Shown: positions 44,276-55,312 of the stretch, in pieces
Layout of the letters: each line of letters begins with the position of its first letter
How positions within the stretch are numbered: position 1 is the first letter of the stretch
DNA from: Macrothele yani
Lineage: Eukaryota; Arthropoda; Arachnida; Araneae; Macrothelidae
Length of the DNA stretch: 64,000 nucleotides
NCBI GenBank assembly: GCA_039090855.1
Contig: CM077016.1
Coordinates: 52,037,436-52,101,435 of the forward strand
Direction: 5' to 3'
Translations under genes and position numbers: made by a program
The notes under the pieces: generated by a model
What the model was told of the DNA's origin: nothing
Database searches by the model: none
What the model saw: the letters and a program-made list of their open reading frames with translations, nothing else

Positions 44276-45187
44276 GAAAATAATGTAGCTCCTTTTCCGT
44301 TTAATTTCTATTGTAAACTTGAAAGGATTGTAATGCGTCGCAATGCAGCATCAAATTTTTGCTTATGGAGTTTGCAGGATGACTGATTTGAACTAAGATA
44401 CTGCGCTAAAATCGGAGTAAAGTCTTTTTCCTCAAACGACAAGATTTGTCACGTGACACCCCGCAGTGAGTCAGTTCTGACTAAAATTCACCTGCCTTTA
44501 CTGCGATGCACAAAATCGAAGTCATTCTTTTGATCTGACAAAAAAAAAAAAAAAACCATGAAAGATGACACCGAATTTGCGGTTGTAATGAGCACATCTT
44601 TCGATAAATTTTATTCGCTTCGTAAAGCATTCAAAGTTTTTTAAAGTCAATGGAACCCGTCAGGAAAAAAAAATAATTCAACCGGATTTCTACAATCGGT
44701 AAAACATCCAGAAATAGAAACAGCTACTTACTTTCACCAGCGGCTGAAAATTCAAATCGAATAGTTAAAAGAAGAATACAGAAGGGAACATGATATAATT
44801 CTACGTCTTCTAGCGGAAGAATAATGTAAAAGTTGGAAATAGGTGGAAAATATTCTTTGTGGAAAAAGAAAAGAAATTTTCAAATACGTTTCCTGGAAGC
44901 AGAGATAGAAAACTGTTTTGACCTTTACGCTCCTTAGCAGGAAGGCTGTGACATATTTAAAGAGGATAATGTTCCCCATCTTTATTGTAGCGAATGGAAA
45001 ACAGTGAAAAAGAAAAATCTCAAAAGGGTTTTTAGAAACAGAGATACAGCCGCAAACAGAAGTACACATGCGCCACCTAGCGACAGAGCTGTGCATTGCA
45101 ACTCCTCAAATACAAACCTGAAGTTTTTCACAAGGCAAATGGTATCCAGTGTTAAGAAATTTTTAAATCACACATCTAAACGCAGAA
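44276..45187. other. no gene seen
   Basis: AT-rich DNA. A TCAGTTCTGACT hairpin-like motif lies at about 44471. No repeat family identified. Confidence 0.4.
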
Positions 45188-45430
45188 TTTTTTTTTCTTT
45201 TTTTTTTTTTTTTTTTTTGGATTAGAGGTTTATCGACCACCGTGTGCTACTCAATGGGCTACAAGCACTCGCCCGTCCTTAATTTAGGGCCACTGACTCC
45301 AGGGAAGAAAGAGAGAGAGAGAGAGCCAGCGCCGTAAGACAAACACAATATCCATGCCTCACCGGGATTCGAACCCGGACCCTTCTCGGACGAATGGCTA
45401 TAAGCCAGCGCTTAGGCGACTACGCCACCG
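45188..45430 (-). mobile_element. SINE-A copy 18 with (GA)n expansion
   Basis: Near full length. The GGGAGAGAGCC stretch of the body has expanded to AAGAAAGAGAGAGAGAGAGAG (about 45306-45326). Head to GGTGGCGTAGTCGCC, box B GGGTTCGAATCCC. No secure target duplication. Confidence 0.87.
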
Positions 45431-46645
45431 TTCGTACAAGTTCGTACGCGAAATTCATTAGAACAATAAAATTTGCGGAGTGAAATTCCAGACCTTACTA
45501 CATCTACTTGTTAATGGTGCAAGTCTTCATCATGGGGATATAGCATAGAATTGTTAGTTTCTATGATGACAAAAAAGCCCACAATTTTCTAGTAATACAG
45601 ATAATCACCACAAAATGAAATTGTTAGTTGTAATGACTAAGCGAATGTAGTGATGTTATACAGCGTGCCTCAAAAGCCCTTGACACATTATAAAAATTTA
45701 TTAAAAAAAACTATGAACATAATTTTGCAAACTTAAAGTGATTTTTTTCTCCTAAATGTCACTAGGTGGCGCTATTGATCCAGTCACAAGGTTAGTGGGA
45801 AAAAATGTCTGCTCCAGCAGATAAACTGATTTGTGTTGGTTGGTTTTCCCAAACGAAGTCTGTTACCCAAAGGCAATGAAATTTCCGTTTGGAATTTCGA
45901 AAAGATCCTCCAAGTCGTAATAGCATCTTAGTGTTTCTAGAAATTGGAAGTGTCTTTGACAGGGACGTGGCTAGACTTCGAAATCTGGATGGGCGACTGA
46001 CAACGTTGCATTCAGAGACGTTTTTTCGGGAGGGCAATTACAAAATTTTGAGGGGGCTGAAACTTTTTGACTGATTATATACATACAATCACAATTTTGT
46101 TATTTCTATATACATTAATATATATATAAATTTCAAATGGAGTATAAAAATGTTCTTATGGTCGTATATCGCAAATTCCAAGAAATCTACACATACAAGT
46201 AATTAAAAATGTGAAAATGTTATACCTTTGCTTTCATTCCATAATGCACCATGGATTTCACCAAGGGGTGGTGTAAAATATTAAGGATCTTAGTAGGATA
46301 AGGTTGTGCTGGAGAAAATATTCCCCTTCCCTTCAAAAAAAACATTAGGAGTGTAAAAATGTTTCTGATTTTTAACTGAATTATTAACAGTGTTACCTGA
46401 AAACGTATGGTGCAAACCATTTCTATGCCACTTGGTTTCAGTCCCCTTAGATTATTTAGATTAGCACAGAGTATTACATTAAAAGCAAACTCACTAATCG
46501 TTTGGATGCCAGTTTGAGGTGCCTCGATTTTTTTTTTTTTTTCAACAGAGTGTAAACCATCCATCGCCAGAAAAGAAAAAAAACCTTTTTGTGGGAATGT
46601 CGACATAGAAGAATGAAATAAAGGTGAATGCCAGCTTGCAAAATA

Positions 46646-48073
46646 CACTGACGGGAAAAAAAAAATCCCAACACCACGAAAAAATAGTTGTAGAGGAATG
46701 AAATGGCGGCAATACATTTGTATAGGTAACATATGTAATCGATTAAGGTTTCAAGATCACAGCTTAATGTAAGCGCGAGAAGAGCCACTTTAAATGTGAA
46801 ATGCTGGTACATTAATAACCGGTGTAACCGCCAGAATGTTGAATGCAAGCATGCAAACGTTCATGCATTGTGTCGTACAGGTGCTGGATGTCAGTTTGTG
46901 GGATGGAATTTCATGCCTGTTGCACCTGGTCGGTAAATACAGGGACGGTTAATGCTGGTTGGGGGTGACGCTAGAGTTGTCGTCCAATGATGTCCCATAC
47001 GTGCTCGATTGGAGAAAGATCTGGTGATCTAGCAGGCCACGGCTACATGTCAGCACTATGTAGAGCATGTTGGGTTACAACAGCGGTATGCGGCGAGCGT
47101 TATCCTATTGGAAAACACCCCTGGAATGCTGTTCATGAATGGCAGCACAACTGGTTGAATCACCAGACCGACGTGCAACTGTGCCGTCAGGGTGCGTGGG
47201 ATAACCACGAGAGTGCTCCTGCTGTCATAGGAAATTGCTCCCCAGACCATAACTCCAGGTGTAGGTCCAGTGTGTTTCAGCAGCAGACAGGTTGATTGCA
47301 GGCGCTCACCTGGCCTCCTTCTAACCAACACACGGCCATCACTGGCACCCAGGCAGAACCGGCTTTCATCAGAAAACACAACAGATCTCCACTCCGTCCT
47401 CCAATGAGCTCTAGCTTGACACCACTGACGTCGCAAACGGCAGTGGTTTGGAGTAAGTGGAATACACGCTACAGGGCGTCTGGCTCGGAGCTGTCCTTCA
47501 AGTAACCGATTTGTAACAGTTCGTTGTGTCACTGTGGTGGCAACTGCAGCTCGAATTGCTGCCTCAGACGCGGTACGATGCGCCACGGCCATACGCCGTA
47601 CATGGCGGATTTCCCTTTCAGTAGTGCCCCGTGGCCGGCCGGAACCCGGTCTTCTTGAGGCAGTACCTTCCCTTGACCACCGCTGCCAACAATCATGCAC
47701 AGTGGCTACATTCCTGCCAAGTCGTTCTGCAATATTGCGGAAAGAAAATTCACCTTCTCGTAGCCCTATTACACGACCTCGTTCAAACTCTGTGAGCTGT
47801 TGATAATGGCTTCTTCGTCTTTTTAAAGGCATTCTTGACTAACATCAACACACTACGTCGAATCTCAACGATAACTAACGCTCACGAACGTTACAGCGCG
47901 TATTTACAGCAAACCTGCTTTGCATGTTCCGAGGGGCCCTACTAGCGCCACACGTATGCGCCGAGCGCGAAATTTGCATAGACGTCATCTTACAGATGTA
48001 CTCTCACCGCCTACCAACTGTCGTTTATCTAACACAACCCCTTCTTGGTGTTGGGATTTTTTTCCCGTCAGTG
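46646..48073. mobile_element. complete Tc1-like element, 1428 bp, TA-flanked
   Basis: The termini CACTGACGGGAAAAAAAAAA and, on the reverse strand, CACTGACGGGAAAAAAATCC are followed by CCAACACCA on both sides, forming inverted repeats of about 30 bp. TA is present at 46644-46645 and 48074-48075. A transposase gene fills most of the interior on the minus strand. The ends look usable, so it could be mobilised by an active relative. Confidence 0.95.
46812..47832 (-). pseudogene. Tc1-like transposase, lightly damaged
   Basis: The reverse-strand frame from 47832 begins MPLKRRRSHYQQLTEFERGR. The first helix-turn-helix is about residues 13-58, GRPRGTTEREI joins it to the second half, and the first catalytic Asp lies in VVFSDESRFCL (about residue 155). 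It stays open to VVLPFMNSIPGVFSN and then shifts. In the other frames FQ-stop-DNAR (second Asp) and PWPARSPDLSPIEHVWD (catalytic Glu) follow, to the stop at 46812. I see one probable single-base deletion between DNAR and PHTA and two nonsense changes (after FQ, and before PWPA). Few lesions and intact ends indicate a recent arrival. It lies inside the hAT element. Confidence 0.9.
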
Positions 48074-48465
48074 TATGATGATGCATTGCAGTAAAAACAT
48101 CTCTATTCTGTGGAATTAGGTTTTTATTGTGGAAGTAGTCCGAGTTGTCGGTGCTTAAAAAAAAGCCCCTACAGCGAGGACTGTTTAATGTTTTATCGAA
48201 GGATGATAGAAATTTCAAATTGAAGTCCATGTGGATGTTGTTTTTTTCTTTATTATTATAATATTTTTCCTCATTTTCCTAATTTTTTTAAATTAATTTC
48301 TCCAAATATTCAACTATAAACGAAAATGATTATACTAAATATAAAGGGAGATAACCCAAAAACCTACGGCGGTGGGGGGGGAGCTAAGCACTCCCGAAAA
48401 GATGCCTGAATACATCACTGGCGACAGGTGGGCGAGCATTATTTTTGGTGGGGCAAGCTTGATAG

Positions 48466-48500
<35 letters not shown>

Positions 48501-49013
48501 GCACACTGAAAGAACTCATTTTTATTTAAATATTTTCACTACCTGCTACAAAGGAATACGTGCAATCCTCACCTCCTCCACGTGGACGCACATACACGGA
48601 TCTGAGTAGCTGCGCCACTGCTGAGATGAAATGGGGAAAGGAGTTAAGGTACAAGTGTTACTAGAATGTCGTCTTCAACTTTTTGCTTGCTCTGAATGCA
48701 TTGTCTTAAATTGCTTTTCAAAATTTTACATTTTTCCTTACGAAAAAAGAAAATAGCACTGTACTTAAACAAAAACGACATTTTCCTTTAAATTGTTCAT
48801 CTAAATCAAGTTTTAACGTCGCGCCGTGCAGACACAATACCTCCCCACTCCTTAACTTCCGTCCTTCAAGCCAGCGACTTTGCCTTGCACTACTCTCCTA
48901 CAAAGCAGTCTTCGGCCGCTTCCTGCACTATCCCGAAGCAATCTTAAGAGCGCTGGTGTAGCTTTAGACTGCACTTTCAGTGCTGAAATCCCCTATTTTG
49001 TAAAGAAAACAAA
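48074..49013. other. hAT interior, no gene
   Basis: Non-coding interior of the hAT element, with a T-run of about 27 at 48471-48497. CACTGGCGACAGG (48418) and, inverted, CAGTGGCGCAGC (48626) look like hAT-type ends, but their flanking octamers do not match. Confidence 0.45.
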
Positions 49014-49021
49014 CATCAGAT

Positions 49022-50294
49022 CATAGGCGCCGACTTCTGAAAATTTCGAGGGGTGCTAAAATTCAAAAGGCAGGTACAGTTTCCAGTGTTGAAATTTCAG
49101 ATGTTTAAATGGACCTTGTCTTCAGTGTAAACGCAAACAAACCGATACAGGATTTCATGATAAAGATATTACATTTTTTTTATTGCAACTAAATTCTTGA
49201 ACCCCGTTTTAATTCTTCCGATTTAATTTTCTGTAATGTGCGCACAAGAGCTCCTATAATTTTTTTCTTTTGAACAAAATTTGAGCACTTTGTTGGAGAC
49301 TACTACCCGAAAACCAAACCTGTTGAAAAAGGCTGAGATTGGCAGTATATATCATTAGTCAAAACAGACAGTTGGCTAAATAGCGATACCTTTGAGGAAC
49401 TCGCTCTAGCAGTAGCAAACAAATTGACGTGTTCAGTGTTGGAATGGAACGCGCTTCATAATCATTGCACTGTACCATTTTCCTTACTTGTTATTGGTAG
49501 CATTTAGCGTATAACGCAGCGTTTATCACAGCAAAATTTTTGATTTCATCAACAAAGTGTATCCTAGAAATCTCCACCCCACCCGCCATCATTCCATATT
49601 GCAGCCCATGTGAACCGGTTGTTATCGATTTAGCATATTGCCCCTGCGTGTATTGATTGGTGTTACTATTGGTGACTGCTTATGTGTTTTATAAAGCTAG
49701 GGAGAAATAAAAACCCTCAACAAAATTATGTCAAACAATCAATAACTGCAACAACAGCAAAAAAAAAAAAGAAAACCTTCAAAATTATCCTTTGAGCGAG
49801 GAAAGATCATTCGCAGTCTCACTGTGTGTCTTCTGCTCTCAGACGGTCATTCTTTACTCCCGCTCTGACATTTACGGCTTTATGACCCTACCGAAGCTCA
49901 ATGCCTGCATGGTGAGCTGCTGGCAACTTACTGACGTACAAGTAACCCGACTGCGAAAAAAAAAAAATCAGTAGCTTTAAACAATTAGGAAGTAAGGGGG
50001 ACAAACCACAATCAAGACCCCCAGATGTCTCGCTTGCTTGGCTGTCTTATTTCTTAAGTGTTTATTCCGTATCTGTAGTTAAAACACGATTTTTTTTAAG
50101 ACATTGATTTTTTTATAAAAATCAAATATTTGTGCTATATTATCATTATCTTATTTAATTGTATGTAAAGTGGAACTAAATATTTAAGTACGAATCCAGT
50201 ACATGTACAAAAATTCGGATGGGTGCGGAGCACCCTCCCAAATGATATCAAGGGCGTGCTCAAGCCTCTGAGCACCATGTAGTTGGCGCTAGTG
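49022..50294. mobile_element. 1.27 kb non-autonomous hAT element nested in a hAT
   Basis: The left end CATAGGCGCCGACTTC and the right end, reverse complement CACTAGCGCCAACTAC, are inverted repeats (about 12 of 16). The octamers CATCAGAT (49014-49021) and CATCAGAG (50295-50302) match at 7 of 8. GGGTGCT (49056) and, near the right end, AGCACCC face each other. No transposase. Confidence 0.72.
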
Positions 50295-50465
50295 CATCAG
50301 AGTATAATTAATAGCGGCCCCCTCAATGAATTCCTATCTACCCTTTCATTCGCCCCCTGACCATACAAACATGAAAAAGAGGCTTAAACTAAGGAATTGG
50401 AGGAGTGGAGAACAATTGAATTTTCATGGCCCTGTGGATGCTATTTTGATAACCTTTTTTGGAGA

Positions 50466-50657
50466 CTTTTTTTTTTTTTTTTTGATTGGAGGTTTAACGA
50501 CCACCGCGAGCAACTCAATGGGCTATAAGCAGTCGCCCGTCCCTAATTTAGGGTCACTGACCTAATTTAGGGTCACTGACCTAATTTAGGGTCACGGACC
50601 CCTTACGGACAAATGATCAGAGACCAGCGTCTTAGACCACTGCGCCACCGGGGCGGC
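50466..50657 (-). mobile_element. SINE-A copy 19 with internal 19 bp triplication
   Basis: Perfect 12 bp duplication TTTTGGAGACTT (50457-50468 and 50658-50669). Inside, CCTAATTTAGGGTCACTGA occurs three times in tandem (50542-50598) and about 110 bp of normal body is missing, so the copy jumps from the palindrome region straight to GACCCCTTACGGAC of the tRNA-like head. Confidence 0.94.
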
Positions 50658-51743
50658 TTTTGGAGACTTAAACAACGCACTTCCCAGGAGAAAATACGTA
50701 GGGCTGCATGATATAAAACACAAGACTTTTTATTATTTGGCAAAGTCCAGATTATATTTTAAAGTTAAATATATTGAAAAATGACACATTTTAAACTGGG
50801 TGGGTGGTAGGGTGGGCAAGACGAATTTCAGGGTGGGCTCAAGCCTACCCTAGCACACACCCTTGGCGACGTCCCTGGTCTTTGATAGGACAATCACGGG
50901 TAAAAGCGACGTCGAAAGCATTCGTGAAGCCTTTTCACATAGCCCTATTGAATCGATACGAACTGCCGCAAAGGAATTTTCAATTCCTCGTGCGAGTCTT
51001 ACACCAAAAACTCCACCTAGATGCCTACAAAGTGCATATATATAGCACGCTTTACAGCCGGACGACAAGCCACGCCGTTTTAACTTTTTTGTGGACATAC
51101 TAAATCATCTAGAGGCAGATGACTTCCTACGAAGCATTGTTTTTTACCTATGAAGCAACTTTTCATGTTTCAGGTAAATTCAAACGCCACAATATCAGAA
51201 TTTGGGGGCTGAGAATCCACATCCCTTCATCGAACATGTCCGGGATAGTCCTAAAGTGAATGTGCGGGGTAGCTTAATGGCTGATCGTGTAATGGGACCT
51301 TTCTTTTTTTGCAGAATCCATAGTCACAAAAGAAATTTGGACACGATTCAAATATTTGCTGTCCCTCAAATTAGCAATTTACATCCACCGAGATGGTGCA
51401 CCGCCACATTGGGGTAAGATTGTGCGACATTTTTTAAGTAAGGAATTTCCAACCAGGTGAATTTGGACGAGATGAGCCCATCCCATGGCCTCCACGCACT
51501 CCAGATCTCACGCCTCTAGACTTCTCGTGAGGATATGTGAAAGAAAGTTTAGTCATGCAAAGTGCAAAGGGATGACGAACTGAAAACTCGCATAGTTGCT
51601 GCAATTGCATCTGTTACAGAATCGACTTTGGCACGTACATTGGCAGAGATTGAATATCTGCTTGATGTACTCCGCGCAACAAAAAGGTGCACATATTGAA
51701 GTTTATTAACCATACGAAAAAAACTCTCTGAAGTAATTATAAT

Positions 51744-52554
51744 AGGTTGCTTACCTTTTTACATATTTCCCTGCACGTTTTATTCCTTTAGTGGTCTTGC
51801 TTGGTTCAAGCCTCTGGTGCGGTGTTTTATTTTCGTGTTCAGGTTCTTCAAATGCCCGGCGAATGCTCAAGTCCACGAAGTGCACTGCATTAACGGCTCT
51901 AGGTCCTAAACTGTACCCCCTACCCTTCCCACCAGTGTGTAAAACCCAACCTTCGTTGGTGGGAAGGGTAAACACGCTGGTGGGAAGGCGGGGGGCGGAA
52001 TACAGTTTGGGACCTAGAGTCATTTAGGCTCTACGAGAAATGCCATCTTGTATTGCTGCCTGCTCTTGTTAACCAACGGGCAAGCGTATTTCACAAATTG
52101 CTCGGGCAATTTTGCACATTTTGGAACACCGTTTGTGGCTAACGCAAGATATATGATATAAATAAAGAGTTACCTGGTTTCAGATTTTCATTTTGGAATC
52201 TAAATATTTTTTATTAATTAATAAAACTATGGAAGACGTCCTGGTACGACTTCCGCTGCAGATAAAAAAATGAAGGGAAAGGTCAATAAAAATTGTGAAA
52301 CCAGGGAACTCTTTATTTATCATATATCTTGCGTTAGTCACAAACGGTGTTCCAAAATGTGCAAAATCTCCCGAGAAATTTGTGAAATACGCTTGCCCGT
52401 TGGTTAACAAGAGAAAGCAGCAATACAAGATGGCGAGTCCCCGTAGAGCCCTAATGCAGTGCACTTCGTGGACTTGAGCATTCGCCGGGCATTTGAAAGA
52501 ACCTGAAGACGAAAATAAAACGTGCAGGGAAATGTGTAAAAATGTAAGCAACCT
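51744..52554. mobile_element. 811 bp foldback element with long arms
   Basis: Both ends read AGGTTGCTTAC (right as reverse complement). The arms match for several hundred bp, sharing TTCCCTGCACGTTTTATT, ATGCTCAAGTCCACGAAGTG and CAAGCGTATTTCACAAATT, around a centre at about 52200-52290. The flanks ATTATAAT (51736-51743 and 52555-52562) are themselves palindromic, so the duplication length is ambiguous but could be 8 bp. No transposase. Confidence 0.88.
51898..52019. mobile_element. 122 bp mini-MITE inside the foldback arm
   Basis: The ends CTCTAGGTCCTAAACTGTA and, inverted, CTCTAGGTCCCAAACTGTA enclose inner CCCTTCCCACCAG/CTGGTGGGAAGG hairpin arms. The sequence is absent from the matching place in the right arm (about 52440-52450), so it inserted after the foldback formed. 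Confidence 0.85.
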
Positions 52555-52752
52555 ATTATAATTATATGTACGTAAATTACGAACAATCGTGGCTAGTGCT
52601 ATAGATGTGCTAACACTGAATCTCCGAAGTAAGTTTACAAGATCTGAAACAATTTTGTTCTTATCCAGAAGAGTTTTTTTTATAAATGTTTAAAGTCGGT
52701 CAAGGACTTTTGCAACACCTTGTATATAGAAAATCGTCCTGCGCAAGGAGAT

Positions 52753-53271
52753 ACAATCTTGTGAATAGACAAAATCATCCTCTTTCCACGTTTTTCTAGA
52801 ATTAACGCACAGCAACCGAAAAATTGTTATCCGGACACTGCTGGGATCGTATCCCAGATCTCTCAATAACCGGTCGAGTGCGTTCGCCTGACGCTACGGT
52901 GGCCAACAATCCAGCGCGCTGTGTGTGTTTATCTGTCAGCATCTGACTTCACAAATCCGTAAAGATGGGCATCAGCAACTGAGATGTCTCCATCTGGTGG
53001 AGCTTAACGGCACAAGCTATTAAATTATAGCTAATAAATCCAAAGGGCGGGTGTGATAGTGAAAATCTTCCAAATACGTGGAGACGGTGTGAACAGAAAC
53101 GCATGCAGCGCCGTGGATTGTTGGTCACCGTAGCGTAAGGCGAACGCACTCGGCTAGTTATCGAGAGATCGGGAGTACGGTCCCAACGGTATCCGGATAA
53201 CAATTTTTCGGTTGCTGTGTTAATTATCGAAAAGCGTGGAATGTGCGATGACTTCGTCTATTCACATTGTC
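52753..53271. repeat. inverted-repeat element with two tRNA-like cores
   Basis: Arms of about 170 bp (52753-52925 and 53098-53271) are inverted, sharing ACAGCAACCGAAAAATTGTTATCCG and GTGAATAGAC. Each arm holds a tRNA-like unit in opposite orientation: plus-strand GGTCACCGTAGCGTAAGGCG (box A-like) with GGAGTACGGTCCC (box B-like), and the minus-strand version at about 52844-52909. Box B has drifted from GGTTCNANTCC. Organisation parallels the clusters at 20.1, 24.3 and 37.4 kb, but sequences differ. Confidence 0.72.
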
Positions 53272-54110
53272 TCCACGTATTTGGAAGATTTTCAGATACA
53301 ATCTTATTGAAACCTGCTGAGGATATACTTGTTTCTGGAAGAAAAGCATATTTTATTCATAAAAACATGATATTATGTGATCTATACTATAGCATAAGGT
53401 TTTTACTCGTTAATCAGTTGAATATTTCTTTTAGACGAGAAACGTCATTTGTATTTCTTCACAGTAAGGTAGTATGCTTATAACCAGATCTATTTAAACA
53501 ATTATTTGGATTACTTCGAAAACTAATTTCTTTCTTACTCATAATTGACGTAATTAATTCATAATGTTTTCCATCCAGTAGTACATGAATAACGCGGTCT
53601 ATATACATATCATATTTAAGTATATCTCTAACGTCTTACAGAAAGAAGTACCTGTAGAAAGGAAAATAACAGTATTTCTCTAGGAAAGCATTATGCTTTT
53701 CGTATTCAAAATAATTTGTTTTCAGAATCTCTAAAGTTAATGCAACGTAAGTACTGGTTGAATATCGATGGAAGAAACACTCTGTGGACTTGTGGCAGAC
53801 GAATAATCGAAGTAGCACTTGAAACTGTATTTTACGTACTCGCATGGAGGCTTAATTAAAAATTCGTTGAAACAAATGGTTGCATTCTTAAATGTAACAA
53901 TGCGGACGATACTCACATTTAAGAACGCAAACGTTTGTTTTAACGAATTTTCATTCTCTGCATGCAAGTTATTGAAATATAACTCCAAAAAATACTGAGT
54001 GTATGTAGAAAAGGCCTGGCCTCTTTTTTACTACTTTCATAAATTACTTACTACAAAGTAAATGATCCTTTGCTGTTGAAATAAGAACCTGTTTTATGGA
54101 TTACTAGCAG
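53272..54110. other. no gene; 37 bp-arm hairpin
   Basis: AT-rich. An imperfect hairpin has arms at 53859-53895 and 53915-53951 (AAAATTCGTTGAAACAAA.../...TTTGTTTTAACGAATTTT), about 33 of 37 paired, loop 19 nt. Nothing else is recognised. Confidence 0.55.
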
Positions 54111-54179
54111 GGGTAACCGGTATTTCCCTGGTAAATATTCGTGAAATCACTAAGTTCAGCACGTGAAATTTTATGAATG

Positions 54180-54596
54180 AAAAATATATTCTTGTAATTT
54201 TCCCGTTAATACCAAATTTTGGTGATTCTAAATTGAAAACTGTAGAACTTTTTTCGAAAATTTTGTATGGGGGCCCCTTGACCCCCCTCCCCCCGGCTCC
54301 GACTCCTTCCAAAAACTGTCTACGGTCTAAGTCAGTGTCTTATGAGATACTATACCAAATTCGGTGGTTGTAAATTGAAGACTGTAGAAATTTTAACTAA
54401 AAAAGAAAACTTCGTATGAGGGCCTCTTTGACCCCCGGGCTCCGATCCCTTCCAAAACCCTTCTACGGTCTAAGAGTACCATGAGATAGTATACCAAATT
54501 TGGTGATTCTAAGTTGAAAACTGTAGATTTGCACAGCGAACAAACATACAAACTAACAAATATACAAACTTTCACTTTTATATAGATTACCAAATT
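54180..54596 (+). repeat. ~170 bp tandem module repeat
   Basis: About 2.3 copies of a unit containing ATACCAAATTTGGTGATTCTAA, TTGAAAACTGTAGA, TTTGACCCCCGGGCTCCGA and TTCCAAAAACTGTCTACGGTC. It ends in CAGCGAACAAACATACAAAC and TTTTATATAGATTA, a style of 3' terminus common in arthropod dispersed repeats. No coding. Confidence 0.8.
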
Positions 54597-55194
54597 TTTC
54601 TCTCAATTTTTCTGTCTCGCTTCCCAGAGCATAGAAAAACACTTTTTATTGAAGAGTTACTAATTGCTCACTAATTAGTGATCTCATTAAATTACCATGT
54701 AAAAGAATATGCCCGATGAGAAATTATTATATGCTTCGAGAATTTTATATGATTCTAATGCCTCTAACTGTTGTATGGTAATGGCGCTTCGACCAAAGAC
54801 GAAGTAATAGAAAATATTTACTATTTGCACTTCTGGAAAACTTTTCGCGTCACATTCGAAGATACTTAAATTCAGCACATAGGGTTATTTTCTTTCAATC
54901 TCATTAATTTTTTTCCAAATACCGCATTTTGTACTCGAAAGTTAAACTTTCAAAGTAAGACACCATCAATTCAACAAGGACTGGTTGTCCTTCACTTACG
55001 TAACGTTACTAAGGCTCGTTGCCATGATGAAAGTCACATGTCTGCTTCATCCTCATAGGCAGTGGAAGCCACCAAAGAATGCGAACGGCGGTTTTTTCTT
55101 TGACTTGTCACTAAACTCGTTACTGCTCGGCTCCCTTTTGTCATAGATTAATGTTTCATACACCTAAACCTTCCTCGATAAATGCTCTATGGAA
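54597..55194. other. no gene seen
   Basis: AT-rich with no feature assigned. Confidence 0.4.
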
Positions 55195-55312
55195 TGGTGA
55201 AAACCGCATCAAAATCCGTCCAGCGATTCTCGAGATTAGACCGAACAATCAGACAGACGCCGACCGGGGACTTTATTTTATACTATGTATAGATAGATAG
55301 ATAACCAAGACT
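55195..55312 (+). repeat. dispersed repeat 3' end with (GATA)n tail
   Basis: AAAATCCGTCCAGCGATTCTCGAGATTAG, then ACCGAACAATCAGACAGACG and GGGGACTTTATTTTATAC, closing in ATAGATAGATAGATAA. The layout (CCGTCCAGC...TTCTCGAGATTAG...AGACAGAC...TTTATA) is familiar from 3' ends of arthropod repeats. I cannot name the family. Confidence 0.55.

Larger units (their letters stand above)
45960..50877. mobile_element. 4.9 kb hAT element, perfect 8 bp TSD
   Basis: Termini CAGGGACGTGGCTAG on the left and, on the reverse strand, CAGGGACGTCGCCAAG on the right. GTCTTTGA is duplicated exactly (45952-45959 and 50878-50885), the hAT target length, inside a transposase codon run, so the empty site can be read directly. 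No hAT transposase (RNase-H-like or hATC dimerisation region) is visible. The interior is filled by a Tc1 element, a second hAT element and a SINE. It is a non-autonomous carrier about 2 kb long before those insertions. Confidence 0.92.
45805..51709 (+). pseudogene. mariner-type transposase split by hAT insertion
   Basis: The N-terminal piece (45805-45959) begins MSAPADKLICVGWFSQTKSV and reads LEFRKDPPSRNSI, the first helix-turn-helix, ending at GSVFD. The C-terminal piece (50878-51709) starts at the duplicated target and continues with SDVESIREAFSHSP, the second helix-turn-helix, then RFNFFVDILNHLEADDF with TYEATFHVSG, where the first catalytic Asp of the usual TDEA appears as Tyr or out of frame. 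Later pieces give YIHRDGAPPHWG (second Asp) and PWPPRTPDLTPLDFS (third Asp). The frame ends at KGAHIEVY. Many stops and shifts are present. The family is the PP-SPD-TP-DFFLWG group of Tc1/mariner (third residue Asp). Confidence 0.82.
45661..52722 (+). mobile_element. mariner-like element disrupted by nested insertions
   Basis: The left end CAGCGTGCCTCAAAAGCCCT and the right end, reverse complement CAAGGTGTTGCAAAAGTCCT, are inverted repeats, each beside TA (45659-45660 and 52723-52724). The span is 7062 bp. Removing the hAT insertion with one TSD (4926 bp) and the foldback at 51744-52554 with its possible 8 bp duplication leaves about 1.32 kb, the normal size of a mariner. The two halves of one transposase lie on the correct sides of the hAT insertion. 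Confidence 0.85.

Noticed and set aside
48418..48631. Further nested hAT with CACTGGCG / CAGTGGCG ends
   Set aside because: The neighbouring octamers (GAATACAT and CTGAGATG) do not match and inner homology is lacking.
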